From JAKFWF01 sp031374115 (lineage in GTDB: Bacteria; Pseudomonadota; Alphaproteobacteria; Rhizobiales; Hyphomicrobiaceae): DNA of 64,000 bases. The notes beneath the pieces were generated by a model, which was not told the DNA's origin, ran no database searches, and saw nothing but the letters and a program-made list of their open reading frames with translations. Within the stretch, counting starts at the first letter, position 1, and each line of letters starts with the position of its first letter. The stretch is taken from NCBI GenBank assembly GCA_031374115.1, contig JANMNO010000057.1:1-64000 (forward strand). The letters are read 5' to 3'. The translations under genes and the position numbers were made by a program. This document shows, piece after piece, positions 44,856 through 53,060 of the stretch.

Positions 44856-45185
44856 TCGTGTGCAATCCACTCGGGATCAATCGATCGCAGCGAGCGGCTT
44901 TGAGACGGTCTTCGCCGGGATGTCGGCCTCAACGATCGAACCGCTCGGCTTCAGCGATGACCTCTCGCGTCGATCCGAAGCGGTTCTTGACCAAGGCTGT
45001 TCAGGTGATGGATTTGGAGCTTGGTGCGGTAGCCGCATTACCTAAGTCGCCGACGCAAGGCCGGCAAATCGGGGAAATTTCGGAAAATAGCCGCCGCACT
45101 CTGTCCCAACGGGACAAACGGACAAAATAATCGAAGGCCTAGAAATGGCTTCTCTTGTTGTGAAATTGTCCCATAAACAAAGGCT
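44856..45185. other. Intergenic spacer without a recognised gene
   Basis: About 330 bases between the deacetylase and the tRNA gene. Only short overlapping frames without protein-like sequence are present, and I saw no terminator of note. Confidence 0.4.
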
Positions 45186-45270
45186 TGGTGCGGCCAAGAA
45201 GACTCGAACTTCCACGGGTTGCCCCGCTACCACCTCAAGGTAGTGCGTCTACCAATTCCGCCATGGCCGC
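45186..45270 (-). tRNA. tRNA-Leu (anticodon GAG)
   Basis: An 85-base class II tRNA with GCGGCCA/TGGCCGC acceptor arms, a long variable arm and an encoded CCA end. The anticodon stem CTACC/GGTAG encloses the loop TTGAGGT, giving anticodon GAG, which reads CUC and CUU leucine codons. Confidence 0.95.
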
Positions 45271-45419
45271 AGCGATGGGACCTCATCGGTCCCTTAGTAA
45301 TCAGACGGCAACGCGAGCGCCTTGCCGTCCCGAGGTGCGGTCGAGTAACAGACCGCATTGGCGAACGCAAGACCGAACCAGCGCCGAAGATGAGGTTGAT
45401 CACACGCCATGGCATCCGC

Positions 45420-46130
45420 ATGACATCGCCCAGCCCATTAGCTTCACCATCACGGGTCGTGGATTGGGCGATCAGCGATGCGCCGGTGCCTTATGAGACG
45501 GCGCTTGCCATCATGGAGCATCGCATCGAGCAGATCGCCTCTGGTGCCGAGCCCGAGCTGATTTGGCTGCTCGAGCATCCGCCGATCTACACAGCAGGAA
45601 CCAGCGCCCGCTCAGTAGATCTTCTGCAGCCGGACCGGTTCCCGGTTTATGAGACCGGACGCGGCGGGCAGTACACCTACCACGGCCCCGGCCAGCGGAT
45701 CGCCTACGTTATGCTCGATCTGCGAGCGCGTGGGCGCGACGTGCGGGGACTGATCACGCTGCTGGAAGACTGGGTCATTTCGACGTTGCTGACCTTCAAT
45801 ATCAAAGGGGAAGTACGCCACGACCGGGTCGGCATCTGGGTGGCGCGACCGCAACGGGGTCCTGGCGCCGAGGATAAGATCGCTGCAATCGGTTTGCGGC
45901 TTCGGCGTTGGATAAGTTTTCACGGTCTGAGCTTGAACGTCGATCCCGATCTCGAACATTTCAGCGGCATCGTACCTTGTGGGGTGAGCGATCACGGCGT
46001 GACGAGCTTGACCGACCTCGGATTGGTACTGTCGATGCCGGATGTCGATATGGCTCTGGCAGCAGCGTTCGAGCGCGTCGTTAGCCCCGTGCGACAGGTT
46101 CCATCGCCGGCAGTCAATACCGTGAAGTAG
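45420..46130 (+). CDS. lipB: Octanoyl-ACP:protein N-octanoyltransferase
   Basis: Moves octanoate from acyl carrier protein to lipoyl domains, the first step of lipoylation. The 236-residue protein has IWLLEHPPIYTAGTSA near residue 43, GRGGQYTYHGPGQ near 78, the catalytic Lys in EDKIAAIGLRLRRW near 155 and the acyl-accepting Cys in IVPCGVSDHGVTSL near 188. The start is not certain: ATG 45420 gives a normal N-terminus but has a poor ribosome site. It is divergent from tRNA-Leu. Confidence 0.92.
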   Translation: MTSPSPLASPSRVVDWAISDAPVPYETALAIMEHRIEQIASGAEPELIWLLEHPPIYTAGTSARSVDLLQPDRFPVYETGRGGQYTYHGPGQRIAYVMLDLRARGRDVRGLITLLEDWVISTLLTFNIKGEVRHDRVGIWVARPQRGPGAEDKIAAIGLRLRRWISFHGLSLNVDPDLEHFSGIVPCGVSDHGVTSLTDLGLVLSMPDVDMALAAAFERVVSPVRQVPSPAVNTVK

Positions 46131-46174
46131 CCGCGGTCAGCGGAACGATCGAGCGACCTGCTTCCCTCCCACCG

Positions 46175-46567
46175 CTATGACTTCGGTGGGACGGCGGGCG
46201 CCGGAGCACCTGGAGCCGGAGTCGGCATGTTTTCCGCCGGGGCATCCGGGCCATCATAGTATAGATAACCGTCCTCGATCGATACCACCTCGGTACCCTC
46301 GAGCTCATACTCGTCATTTTCGCTATCGTTCAGGCGGACGACGCATCCTTTCATGCAGATGTTTTCGACGACTGCAGTCGCCTTCAATGTATGATCGGTT
46401 TTAGCCTCGCCTTCGATGACGGTGACCTTGTGATCCTTGTCGTCGCGGTTGGTAATGGAGATTGCGTTAACCGAGGTGCTTGTCACGGCGAGCGTGGCAG
46501 CGGTTGAGAGGAAGAAGGCGAAGGCGCCAACAAGTGAAGAAGAGAGGTGTTTACACTCGAACTTCAT
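46175..46567 (-). CDS. Hypothetical secreted protein with Pro-rich C-terminus
   Basis: A 130-residue protein with a signal peptide (residues 1-35, GAFAFFLSTAATLAVTS), a small beta-rich domain ISITNRDDKDHKVTVIEGEA with two Cys (NICMKGCVV near residue 72) and an Ala/Pro-rich tail. Family not recognised. It is 35 bases after an H1-like micro-gene on the same strand. Confidence 0.7.
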   Translation of the reverse strand: MKFECKHLSSSLVGAFAFFLSTAATLAVTSTSVNAISITNRDDKDHKVTVIEGEAKTDHTLKATAVVENICMKGCVVRLNDSENDEYELEGTEVVSIEDGYLYYDGPDAPAENMPTPAPGAPAPAVPPKS

Positions 46568-46602
46568 ACTAGCCGGTCCTTCGCCTGATGCCTTGCGGCA
46601 GC

Positions 46603-46689
46603 TTACTTCTTCTTCTTCGCCGCGGCCTTCTTGGCAGGGGCCTTGGCAGCTGGCTTCTTGGCAGCGGTCTTCTTTGCAGGAGCCTTCAT
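46603..46689 (-). CDS. 28-residue Lys/Ala-rich histone-H1-like peptide
   Basis: A very short ORF: MKAPAKKTAAKKPAAK followed by APAKKAAAKKKK, with repeated PAKK/AAKK units as in the tails of bacterial H1-like DNA-binding proteins. AGGA lies eight bases before the ATG, a good site, which supports translation. Such peptides bind nucleic acid non-specifically; the role here is inferred. It is followed on the same strand by the secreted-protein gene and faces a LysR gene across 265 bases. Confidence 0.7.
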   Translation of the reverse strand: MKAPAKKTAAKKPAAKAPAKKAAAKKKK

Positions 46690-46822
46690 GTCAGTCGTCC
46701 TTCTCTCTCGTTTATGATGCCTCGTCGTAGTGCGAGGCTCTTCGCCCGATATCAGCGACTCGGGCTACTTGTCACAATCAAGAGATTCACATGTGCGGGC
46801 AAACGGATTTTTTCGGTGACCC

Positions 46823-46841
46823 CTATCGAAGTTTTCGATAG
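46823..46841. promoter_or_regulatory. Perfect palindrome, candidate LysR operator
   Basis: CTATCGAA-GTT-TTCGATAG, 8-base arms, with the T-N11-A core of LysR-type sites inside (ATCGAAGTTTTCGAT). It lies 114 bases before the LysR gene and 134 before the H1-like gene on the opposite strand. Confidence 0.5.
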
Positions 46842-46954
46842 ACGATCTCATGCCCTAGTTATGGACGAAACTCGGGCTGTGCACAAGTTGGGCGAGCACC
46901 CACGTGCGGTAGATAGCTTGGTCCCAATGCGAAGAGTATCGGGTTGGCTGCGTC

Positions 46955-47803
46955 ATGGACATCATTCTTGCTCGCACTTTCTTGATGGTTGCAGACACCG
47001 GCAGCTTCATCGATGCTGCCCGAAAGATGAATGTCACTCAGTCAACGGTGAGCGCCCGCATCAAGGGTCTGGAGGATTCGCTCGGCCGACCGCTGTTCGA
47101 CCGCTCGAACAACGGGGCGACACTGACGGGGGCCGGCAACCAGTTCCAAAAACATGCGCTTGCAATGGTCCGCGTTTGGCAGCGCGCGCAGCTCGAGGTG
47201 GGCTTATCGGCGCAACATCGCGACCACTTGGCGGTCGGCGCTGGATGGAGCTTGTGGGAGGGCTTCCTGCTGAAGTGGGTCTCCTGGCTGCGGCTGAACA
47301 TCCCCGACATCGCCGTGTCGGCCAGTGCCGCTTCCGCCAACGACCTGACCCAGCGTCTCGTCGAGGGCACGCTGGATCTGGCTGTGATGTACCGGCCGAG
47401 CCAGCCACCCGGCCTGATGATCGAGCACCTCTTCGACGAGCAGATCGTCCAGGTATCGAGCCAGCCGACGGGCGCCCGACGCGGCAATGACGAATACGTG
47501 TTCGTCGACTGGGGTCCCGATTTCCAGCTCGACCACGCAGCAGCCTACCCCGAACTGGTGCAGACCGGATTGAACCTCGACATCGGCTCGCTCGGTGTCG
47601 ACTTCCTGTTAACCAACGTGGCGTCGGGATACTTTCCGCTTCGTCTCGTAAAGACGCACATCGCGCGCGGCCGTTTGCGGCTCAACAAGCGGGCACGCAA
47701 ATTCGTCTACCCGGTTTTCATGGTCTACCCTGAAGACCGCGACGAGGCGGCCTACGAGCCAATCCTTGAAGGGCTACGCAAAGCCGTATCGAGCCTGCGT
47801 TGA
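46955..47803 (+). CDS. LysR-family transcriptional regulator
   Basis: A 282-residue regulator. The winged helix is at residues 1-60: ARTFLMVADTGSFIDAARKM, then NVTQSTVSARIKGLEDSLGR. A periplasmic-binding-protein-like effector domain follows from about residue 88. Effector unknown. It is divergent from the H1-like micro-gene and convergent with ggt (16 bases apart). Confidence 0.9.
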   Translation: MDIILARTFLMVADTGSFIDAARKMNVTQSTVSARIKGLEDSLGRPLFDRSNNGATLTGAGNQFQKHALAMVRVWQRAQLEVGLSAQHRDHLAVGAGWSLWEGFLLKWVSWLRLNIPDIAVSASAASANDLTQRLVEGTLDLAVMYRPSQPPGLMIEHLFDEQIVQVSSQPTGARRGNDEYVFVDWGPDFQLDHAAAYPELVQTGLNLDIGSLGVDFLLTNVASGYFPLRLVKTHIARGRLRLNKRARKFVYPVFMVYPEDRDEAAYEPILEGLRKAVSSLR

Positions 47804-47819
47804 CCCCACTTGACGGTGC

Positions 47820-49406
47820 TCAGTACCCGAGCGCGACGCCATCCTTGCGCGCATCCGAGGCACCGATGAGAGTGCCGTTGACGCGATCGAAGGCGACCAT
47901 CTGGCCGCCACCCCAAGGGTCTGCCCGAACCGCGATTTTGTGACCCATCAGCGCCAACCGCTCAGCCGTGGCGGCTGGTACAGACGCCTCGATCTGAACG
48001 TCCTCACCCTCGAAGAACATGCGTGGGCAATCGATGGCCTCCTGCGGATCAAGACCGTAATCCAGCAGGTTCGTCATTATGTACACGTGCCCGATCGGCT
48101 GGAAGGCGGCGCCCATCACGCCAAATGCTGCAAACGGCTTGTCGTCTCGCATGGCCATAGCCGGCACCAGCGTGTGCATCGGCCGCTTGCCCGGCGCGAT
48201 GCAATTGGGGTGCTTGGGATCGAGCACAAAACCCTGGCCGCGATTGTGGAACACCACACCTGTCTTCTTGGTGGCGAGCCCCGCACCGAAGCCAGCGTAA
48301 ACCGAGTTGATGAACGATACGACCATGCCGTTCTGGTCGGCGATCGAGTAGCAAACCGTGTCCGAGCCGGCAGGCTTCGGCACGGGTCCGAGGTCGGGAG
48401 TGCAGCGGCTGCGATCGATGCGCTTGACCAGGTTCTCGATCGTCGCGTCGGCAAGCATGAATTCGACCGGCACCTTGGCCATCGCAGGGTCGGCGACATA
48501 TGCATCGCGCATGGCATAGGCTAAACGAGCAGCCTCCAACATCACGTGATAACGCTCGGGCGCCGTCGGGCTGTCCGATAGCCGCCCCATTTTTTCGAGC
48601 ATCTTCAGCATGATCAGCGCAACAATGCCGTGGTTGTTCGGTGGCAGCTCGTGCAGATCGACCCCGTGATAGCCGACCTTGATCGTATCGACGTAGGCAC
48701 TCTTCTGCGCTTCGAAGTCGGCCACCGTGTGCAACCCGCCAAGCGCCTTGAGTTCGGCCGCCATGTCGGCGGCGATCTCGCCGGTATAGAAGCCGTTGCG
48801 ACCGTGGCGCGCGATGGCCTTGAGCGTCCTAGCGAGCGCCGGTACTTTAAATATCTCACCCACTCTTGGTGCGCGACCGTCCTTCAGCAGATGCATAGCG
48901 GCAGCTTCGTTAGCCTTGAGCTTGGCAACTGACCCTGCCCAGTCATGTGCGATGCGGGGTGCGACGACAAAGCCTTTTTCGGCAAGCTCGATCGCAGGGG
49001 TTAGCAGCTGATCGAAGCTCATCGTGCCGTGGTCTTCGAGCAACCGCGCCCAGCCGTCGATCGCACCCGGTATAGTTACTGAATGCGGGCTTTGCGTTTC
49101 GATCTCTTTGATGCCCTTGCTGGCATACCATTCCGGCGTCGCAGCCATGGGCGCCATGCCCGATGCGTTGAGCGCAATCAGCTTTTGTCCCGGCTTCGAA
49201 ACGATCGCGAAACAGTCGCCGCCGATACCTGTCATTGCCGGTTCCAACACGGCCAGCACCGCCGATGTCGCGATCGCAGCATCAACCGCGTTGCCACCCT
49301 TCTTCAAAATTTCGATCGCCGTCAGGCTCGACAATGGATGAGAAGTCGCGACCATTGCGTGCTGGGCATGCACGGACGATCTGCCCGGGAAGTGAAAGGA
49401 GCGCAT
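47820..49406 (-). CDS. ggt: Gamma-glutamyltransferase family protein
   Basis: A 528-residue Ntn-hydrolase of the GGT family that cleaves gamma-glutamyl or related amide bonds. It has MVATSHPLSSLTAIEILKKG and GNAVDAAIATSAVLAVLEP near residues 17-55, GIGGDCFAIV near 62, and the autoprocessing Thr in GSDTVCYSIADQNGMVVSFI near residue 350, after which the small subunit starts. No signal peptide is seen, so it may be cytosolic and closer to YwrD or cephalosporin acylase-like members. A long palindrome lies 32 bases upstream. Confidence 0.87.
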   Translation of the reverse strand: MRSFHFPGRSSVHAQHAMVATSHPLSSLTAIEILKKGGNAVDAAIATSAVLAVLEPAMTGIGGDCFAIVSKPGQKLIALNASGMAPMAATPEWYASKGIKEIETQSPHSVTIPGAIDGWARLLEDHGTMSFDQLLTPAIELAEKGFVVAPRIAHDWAGSVAKLKANEAAAMHLLKDGRAPRVGEIFKVPALARTLKAIARHGRNGFYTGEIAADMAAELKALGGLHTVADFEAQKSAYVDTIKVGYHGVDLHELPPNNHGIVALIMLKMLEKMGRLSDSPTAPERYHVMLEAARLAYAMRDAYVADPAMAKVPVEFMLADATIENLVKRIDRSRCTPDLGPVPKPAGSDTVCYSIADQNGMVVSFINSVYAGFGAGLATKKTGVVFHNRGQGFVLDPKHPNCIAPGKRPMHTLVPAMAMRDDKPFAAFGVMGAAFQPIGHVYIMTNLLDYGLDPQEAIDCPRMFFEGEDVQIEASVPAATAERLALMGHKIAVRADPWGGGQMVAFDRVNGTLIGASDARKDGVALGY

Positions 49407-49437
49407 CTGCGTGGTTTCCGATTGGCTGGGATTGAAA

Positions 49438-49464
49438 ATGACGTCGTGTCGTAGACAACGTCAT
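49438..49464. promoter_or_regulatory. 27-base interrupted palindrome upstream of ggt
   Basis: ATGACGT-cg-TGTC-gta-GACA-ACGTCAT: nested arms around a GTA centre, 32 to 58 bases before the ggt start. Position and symmetry suit an operator; the TGTC-N3-GACA core resembles GntR-type sites, but no factor can be assigned. Confidence 0.4.
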
Positions 49465-49519
49465 GGTGGCCGCGACGCTGTCAAGGCTTCGCCAAGCTCA
49501 CGAGCCTTGCCTGAGATCG

Positions 49520-50134
49520 TCAATCCTTGCGGATGAATACTGCATCGATATCGATGCGTATCTCATCGGAGAGCAATGGAATGCCGCGCTTCAAGCCGAA
49601 ATCGCTGCGCAGGATTCTCGTCGATGCAGTAAATCCCGAAACCCATTTGCCTTGAAATGTAACGTTGGATGCCGACATCGGATGCTCACCGGTGAAGTTC
49701 CATGTGGTCGAAAGCGTTACCGGCCTCGACTGGCCGTGGATGGTAAGCGTTCCCGCGATGTCGCCCGTCTTCTCGCCGGTTTTAACCACGCCGGCACTCT
49801 TGAAGAGGATACGCGGGTGCTGTGCTGCCGCGAAAAAATCCGCCGATTTTAGCGCATCGTCGAGTTCCTTGACCCCTGTCGCAACGCTGGCCGTGCGGAT
49901 GGAAAGCTGGATCTCGCCCGCTTCGGGGTCGGTCGGCGTGAACTCGAGCGTGCCGTCCATATCGAGAAAGCTGCCCGAGCGCCGGGCCAGTCCCAAGTAG
50001 TCCCAACTGAAGCGGATCTCAGTGTTCTGTTTGTCGAACACCCAGGTATCGGCGCGCGCGGCGATAGTGGCACCAGTCAGAACCGAACAGAATGCGACGA
50101 GTGAAAAGAAAGTGCGTGCAAGCGTGTGTGTCAT
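49520..50134 (-). CDS. YceI-family periplasmic protein
   Basis: A 204-residue lipocalin-like protein that binds polyisoprenoids in characterised relatives. It has a signal peptide (MTHTLARTFFSLVAFCSVLT, cleavage near residue 28), then TWVFDKQNTEIRFSWDYLG, a MDGTLEFTPTDPEAGEIQLS strand pair, LKSADFFAAAQHPRILFKS near residue 95 and FGLKRGIPLLSDEIRIDIDA at the end. It starts eight bases after the SDR gene. Confidence 0.9.
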   Translation of the reverse strand: MTHTLARTFFSLVAFCSVLTGATIAARADTWVFDKQNTEIRFSWDYLGLARRSGSFLDMDGTLEFTPTDPEAGEIQLSIRTASVATGVKELDDALKSADFFAAAQHPRILFKSAGVVKTGEKTGDIAGTLTIHGQSRPVTLSTTWNFTGEHPMSASNVTFQGKWVSGFTASTRILRSDFGLKRGIPLLSDEIRIDIDAVFIRKD

Positions 50135-50142
50135 GCACGAAG

Positions 50143-50898
50143 TTATAGTCCGGCAGACATACCGCCGTCGACTGCAAGCTCGGCACCGGTCACGAAAATG
50201 CTATCGTCAGAGGCAAAGAAAAGTGCGGCGCCGGCCACATCCTCCGCTGTACCGAACCGCTTCATTGGCGTCTGGTCGAGCAAAACCTTTGCGATCGCGG
50301 GTACGCGCAGCACGCGGTCCGTCAAAGCCGTTTCGATGAAACCGGGCGCGAGCGCATTCACACGAATGCCATACGGCGCGTACTCAACGGCGAGTGCGCG
50401 CGTCAAGGCCGAGACTGCGCCTTTTGTCGCGGCGTAGCCGGCAAGCTGCCGCAGGCCCCGATGCCCCATAATCGACGCGAGATTGATCAACGAGCCGTGT
50501 CCCGAAGCTTTCAACAATTCGAACCCATCGCGGGCGATGTGCACAACACCATCGAGATTTACCTCACGGATTCGGGTCCAATCGGCATCGGACATGTGGC
50601 GAAAATCGCCGCGCACGTTCAAGCCGGCATTGTTGACGAGGATGTCGAGACGTCCGTGCGTCGCGGCGATGGTGCGAAAAGCGGCCTTGATATCCTGTCC
50701 GCGCGTCACGTCGAGCGTGATGGCAATCGCTGTATGCCCGCGTTCACAAATCGCGGCAGCAACCACTACGGCGGCGGATGCGTCCACGTCACTGACATAA
50801 ACGTAAGCGCCTTCATCTGCGAACCGCGTGGCAATCGCCGCTCCAATGCCAGCGCCCGCACCGGTAACGAGCGCAATCTTGTCAGGAATTCTCTTCAT
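50143..50898 (-). CDS. SDR-family oxidoreductase (FabG-like)
   Basis: A 251-residue classical SDR with cofactor loop ALVTGAGAGIGAAIA near residues 10-24, VSDVDASAA with the NAD-favouring Asp near 36, NNAGLNVRG near 90 and catalytic residues in NLASIMGHRGLRQLAGYAAT near 140-160 (Ser, Tyr, Lys). It may act on a beta-hydroxy or sugar alcohol; the substrate is unknown. It lies between a small secreted protein gene and yceI, each eight bases away. Confidence 0.88.
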   Translation of the reverse strand: MKRIPDKIALVTGAGAGIGAAIATRFADEGAYVYVSDVDASAAVVVAAAICERGHTAIAITLDVTRGQDIKAAFRTIAATHGRLDILVNNAGLNVRGDFRHMSDADWTRIREVNLDGVVHIARDGFELLKASGHGSLINLASIMGHRGLRQLAGYAATKGAVSALTRALAVEYAPYGIRVNALAPGFIETALTDRVLRVPAIAKVLLDQTPMKRFGTAEDVAGAALFFASDDSIFVTGAELAVDGGMSAGL

Positions 50899-50906
50899 GC
50901 ATTCTA

Positions 50907-51131
50907 TTACGGCTGATAACGGCGTTTTACATCATCTACGTAATGATCGTGGCCGTAGATCCATTTGATGCCAAGGCGGAACATTATGAGATGTCCCTGC
51001 ATGAAGACGCCAAAACGCAGTCGGCCGATGCCATCGTAGTTCCGCGCCGTCGCGGCGCCGGCGGTGCCGAGGAAAGCTGCGGTGAGTAGCGTGACCTTTG
51101 CGAATTTCCCATGCGCATCGTTCCCGAACAT
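50907..51131 (-). CDS. Small hypothetical secreted or anchored protein
   Basis: About 74 residues from ATG 51131 with a probable signal peptide (KFAKVTLLTAAFLGTAGAAT) and a short mature part rich in aromatic and basic residues (RFGVFMQGHLIMFRLGIKWI, ending DDVKRRYQP). Family unknown. A TTG at 51194 is a longer start. It is eight bases before the SDR gene. Confidence 0.5.
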   Translation of the reverse strand: MFGNDAHGKFAKVTLLTAAFLGTAGAATARNYDGIGRLRFGVFMQGHLIMFRLGIKWIYGHDHYVDDVKRRYQP

Positions 51132-51234
51132 GAAGCCTGAGATTAACCCCTTGTTAATCTGATTCGGCTTGTCGCCCGAGCGAGCGAGCGTCAAATTCGC
51201 ATTTCACTATTTCCAATGTTGCTTTAGTGCCCAC

Positions 51235-51261
51235 AAAAAAGGCCGCCAGATCAAGGCGGCC
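51235..51261 (-). terminator. Rho-independent terminator
   Basis: On the minus strand GGCCGCC-TTGATCT-GGCGGCC followed by six T residues. It ends the gene at 51302-51640. Confidence 0.88.
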
Positions 51262-51301
51262 TAGAGACAGAATTAGAGAATTCTAACGCTCAACTATCGA
51301 C

Positions 51302-51640
51302 TTACCACCACCACCTGCGCCAGCCGCGACGCTCGCCGTCGGTGCTCTCGCGCGTGATATGCCGATCGGCCCTCTGCTGCGCGGCGCGGATGTGATCGTG
51401 CTCGCTGCGTGAGATGTGGCCATCGGCCATGGCGCGGCTTTCCATCTGCTCGATGCGGCGCTGCTCTTGATTGAGCTGGACAGCCTCCCAGCGGGTCAAT
51501 GATCCGTTGCGACGACCTTGCTCTATACGCGCGGCTTCGCGAGCCTGGGCGGCATCGATATCGCGGGTCGAGCTGCCGTAGGCATGAGCGCCACTGGCGC
51601 CGGCAGCGATAAGGGTGATGGCGAGGATCGTGCGCTTCAT
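51302..51640 (-). CDS. Secreted protein with one copy of a ~70-residue module (A)
   Basis: A 112-residue protein with a signal peptide (MKRTILAITLIAAGASGAHA) and one helical module from about residue 30: REAARIEQGRRNGSLTRWEA, RRIEQMESRAMADGHISRSE, then a Trp-rich end. The module recurs twice in the protein at 51894-52451 and once at 52680-53060, so these are adjacent paralogues. The pattern is R-I-x-Q-G near the start and A-x-x-D-G-x-I in the middle. No named domain is known to me. GGAG lies ten bases before the ATG at 51640. Confidence 0.75.
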   Translation of the reverse strand: MKRTILAITLIAAGASGAHAYGSSTRDIDAAQAREAARIEQGRRNGSLTRWEAVQLNQEQRRIEQMESRAMADGHISRSEHDHIRAAQQRADRHITRESTDGERRGWRRWWW

Positions 51641-51775
51641 GACTGCTGTTCTCCGAGGTTCGGCCCGACGATCGCGCCGTTCATAAGGCTCATATTGCGC
51701 CGTCCGCACTGAACCCATTCTGAACCGAATATTAGCTGCCATTCATATTCGCGGGCAACGTTCCAGCTGCCCCGC

Positions 51776-51808
51776 AAACAAAAACTCCCCGGCGGGAGAG
51801 CCGGGGAG
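51776..51808 (-). terminator. Rho-independent terminator
   Basis: CTCCCCGGC and GCCGGGGAG form a perfect 9-base-pair stem with a T-rich run on the minus strand. It ends the two-module gene at 51894-52451. Confidence 0.85.
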
Positions 51809-51810
51809 AC

Positions 51811-51853
51811 TGTGGGACAACGCAGTCGGGGAGGGGCGTTTTTTCGTCCCACA
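51811..51853. repeat. Inverted repeat TGTGGGAC/GTCCCACA
   Basis: Perfect 8-base arms around a 27-base G-rich loop (GGGGAGGGGCGTTTTTT), directly beside the terminator stem. The role is unclear; it could be a second processing hairpin. Confidence 0.45.
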
Positions 51854-51893
51854 GATCCGTTCTTGTTCAAAGCGTCACGCGGCTTTGCGCTTG

Positions 51894-52451
51894 TCAGTTG
51901 TGCTTCTTGTTATAGATGCGCCGGCTTTGAACATTTTGAGCCTGGCTGATGCGAGCCCGCTCACGATTGTTGACGATGCCGTCGGCCTTCGCCCGGCTCT
52001 CCATGTTTTGCACCCGGGCCTGACCCTTCTCGAGTTGATAGGTCTCGCGCACGTTGAGCTGTCCCGAGCCGACACCCTGCTGAATGCGGGCGCTCTGATT
52101 GGCTTGCCGATTGTCGATCGACCCCGGCCCAGCACCGCCTGCCGTTTGTGCATCGTGCTTCTGATTATAGATGCGCCGGCTTTGGACATCCTGGGCGCCC
52201 TGTATTCGAGCACGCTCGGCGTTCGTCACGATACCGTCGGACTTCGCTTTGCTCTCCAAGTTTTGAACGCGAGCCTGACCTTGCTCCAGCCTATAGGTCT
52301 CGTTCGGAGTGAGTTGGCCCGACGAAACTCCCTGCTGAATGCGCTGCTCCTGGTTGGCCTGGCGCGCGTCGACACCTGGGGTGCTCGACTGGGCCACGGC
52401 GATCGTTGTCATTCCGGCAAAAAAGCTCAATGTTAAAAATGTCCGCTTCAT
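51894..52451 (-). CDS. Secreted protein with two ~70-residue modules (B)
   Basis: A 185-residue protein with a signal peptide (TLSFFAGMTTIAVAQ, cleavage near residue 20) and two tandem copies of the module. Copy 1 (residues about 29-99) holds RIQQGVSSGQLTPNETYRLE and copy 2 (about 114-184) holds RIQQGVGSGQLNVRETYQLE; each ends in QSRRIYNxKH. They are about 75% alike. The module is helical, charged and lacks Cys. AAGGGAAACACG precedes the ATG. Function unknown. Confidence 0.8.
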   Translation of the reverse strand: MKRTFLTLSFFAGMTTIAVAQSSTPGVDARQANQEQRIQQGVSSGQLTPNETYRLEQGQARVQNLESKAKSDGIVTNAERARIQGAQDVQSRRIYNQKHDAQTAGGAGPGSIDNRQANQSARIQQGVGSGQLNVRETYQLEKGQARVQNMESRAKADGIVNNRERARISQAQNVQSRRIYNKKHN

Positions 52452-52629
52452 CGTGTTTCCCTTCTGGGGTTAAGTGCCAATCGAGTCTGCGAAATCCGCC
52501 TGAGGTTTATAATGAGTTCAAGCTTCGCCGCCTCGGCTCCCGACACCACCATCCCCCCGCGAATGGCGACTGCGTGATCCACACCAGACCAACGGGCGTG
52601 GGTGGCCAAACCCGTCGCTGCGGTCAAAC

Positions 52630-52659
52630 AAAAAAGGGCCGCCGTCGGGGCGACCCTTT
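52630..52659 (-). terminator. Rho-independent terminator
   Basis: On the minus strand AAAGGGTCGCC-CCGAC-GGCGGCCCTTT with a T run, 21 bases past the stop of the gene at 52680-53060. Confidence 0.85.
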
Positions 52660-52679
52660 CTGCGAAGATGTCACAGCAC

Positions 52680-53060
52680 TCAGCGATGATTATAGAGCCA
52701 CCGACGATACCACGACTTCTGATTGTCGTACGTTTCCTGAATGATGTGACGCTTGGCGTTTGCCTGCGCCTCGCGGATGTTCTGGAACTCGCGCTTCGAT
52801 AGATGGCCATCCGCCAGAGCTCGGTATTCCAGTGCCTTGATGCTGTCTTGTTCCGCCTTCAGATCGCGGTATTCGCGGCGCGTTAGATTGCCGTTGTAGC
52901 GACCCTGCTCGATGGCGGCTTGCTCCAACGCGGCATTCGCGTCGAGGGTCTTGCGACCATAGGCATTTGCGCCGCCTGCGGTAGCAATGACCGCCGCACC
53001 GATAACGGCAATCGCAATTGCGGACTGGATGACCGGCCGGTTTTTCTGTGTGTGTGACAT
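52680..53060 (-). CDS. Secreted protein with one copy of the ~70-residue module (C)
   Basis: A 126-residue protein with a signal peptide (AIAIAVIGAAVIATAGGANA) and one module: AAIEQGRYNGNLTRREYRDL, ALEYRALADGHLSKREFQNI and AKRHIIQETYDNQ, with a Trp/Arg end like protein A. It is the third member of the paralogue set at 51.3-53.1 kb, each with its own terminator. AGAAAGGGACGCGTC precedes the ATG at 53060. Confidence 0.78.
   Translation of the reverse strand: MSHTQKNRPVIQSAIAIAVIGAAVIATAGGANAYGRKTLDANAALEQAAIEQGRYNGNLTRREYRDLKAEQDSIKALEYRALADGHLSKREFQNIREAQANAKRHIIQETYDNQKSWYRRWLYNHR

Noticed and set aside
46588..47490. 300-codon plus-strand frame starting with a Leu/Arg-rich stretch
   Set aside because: Its start is the complement of the Lys/Ala-rich micro-gene and the rest overlaps the LysR gene in another frame.
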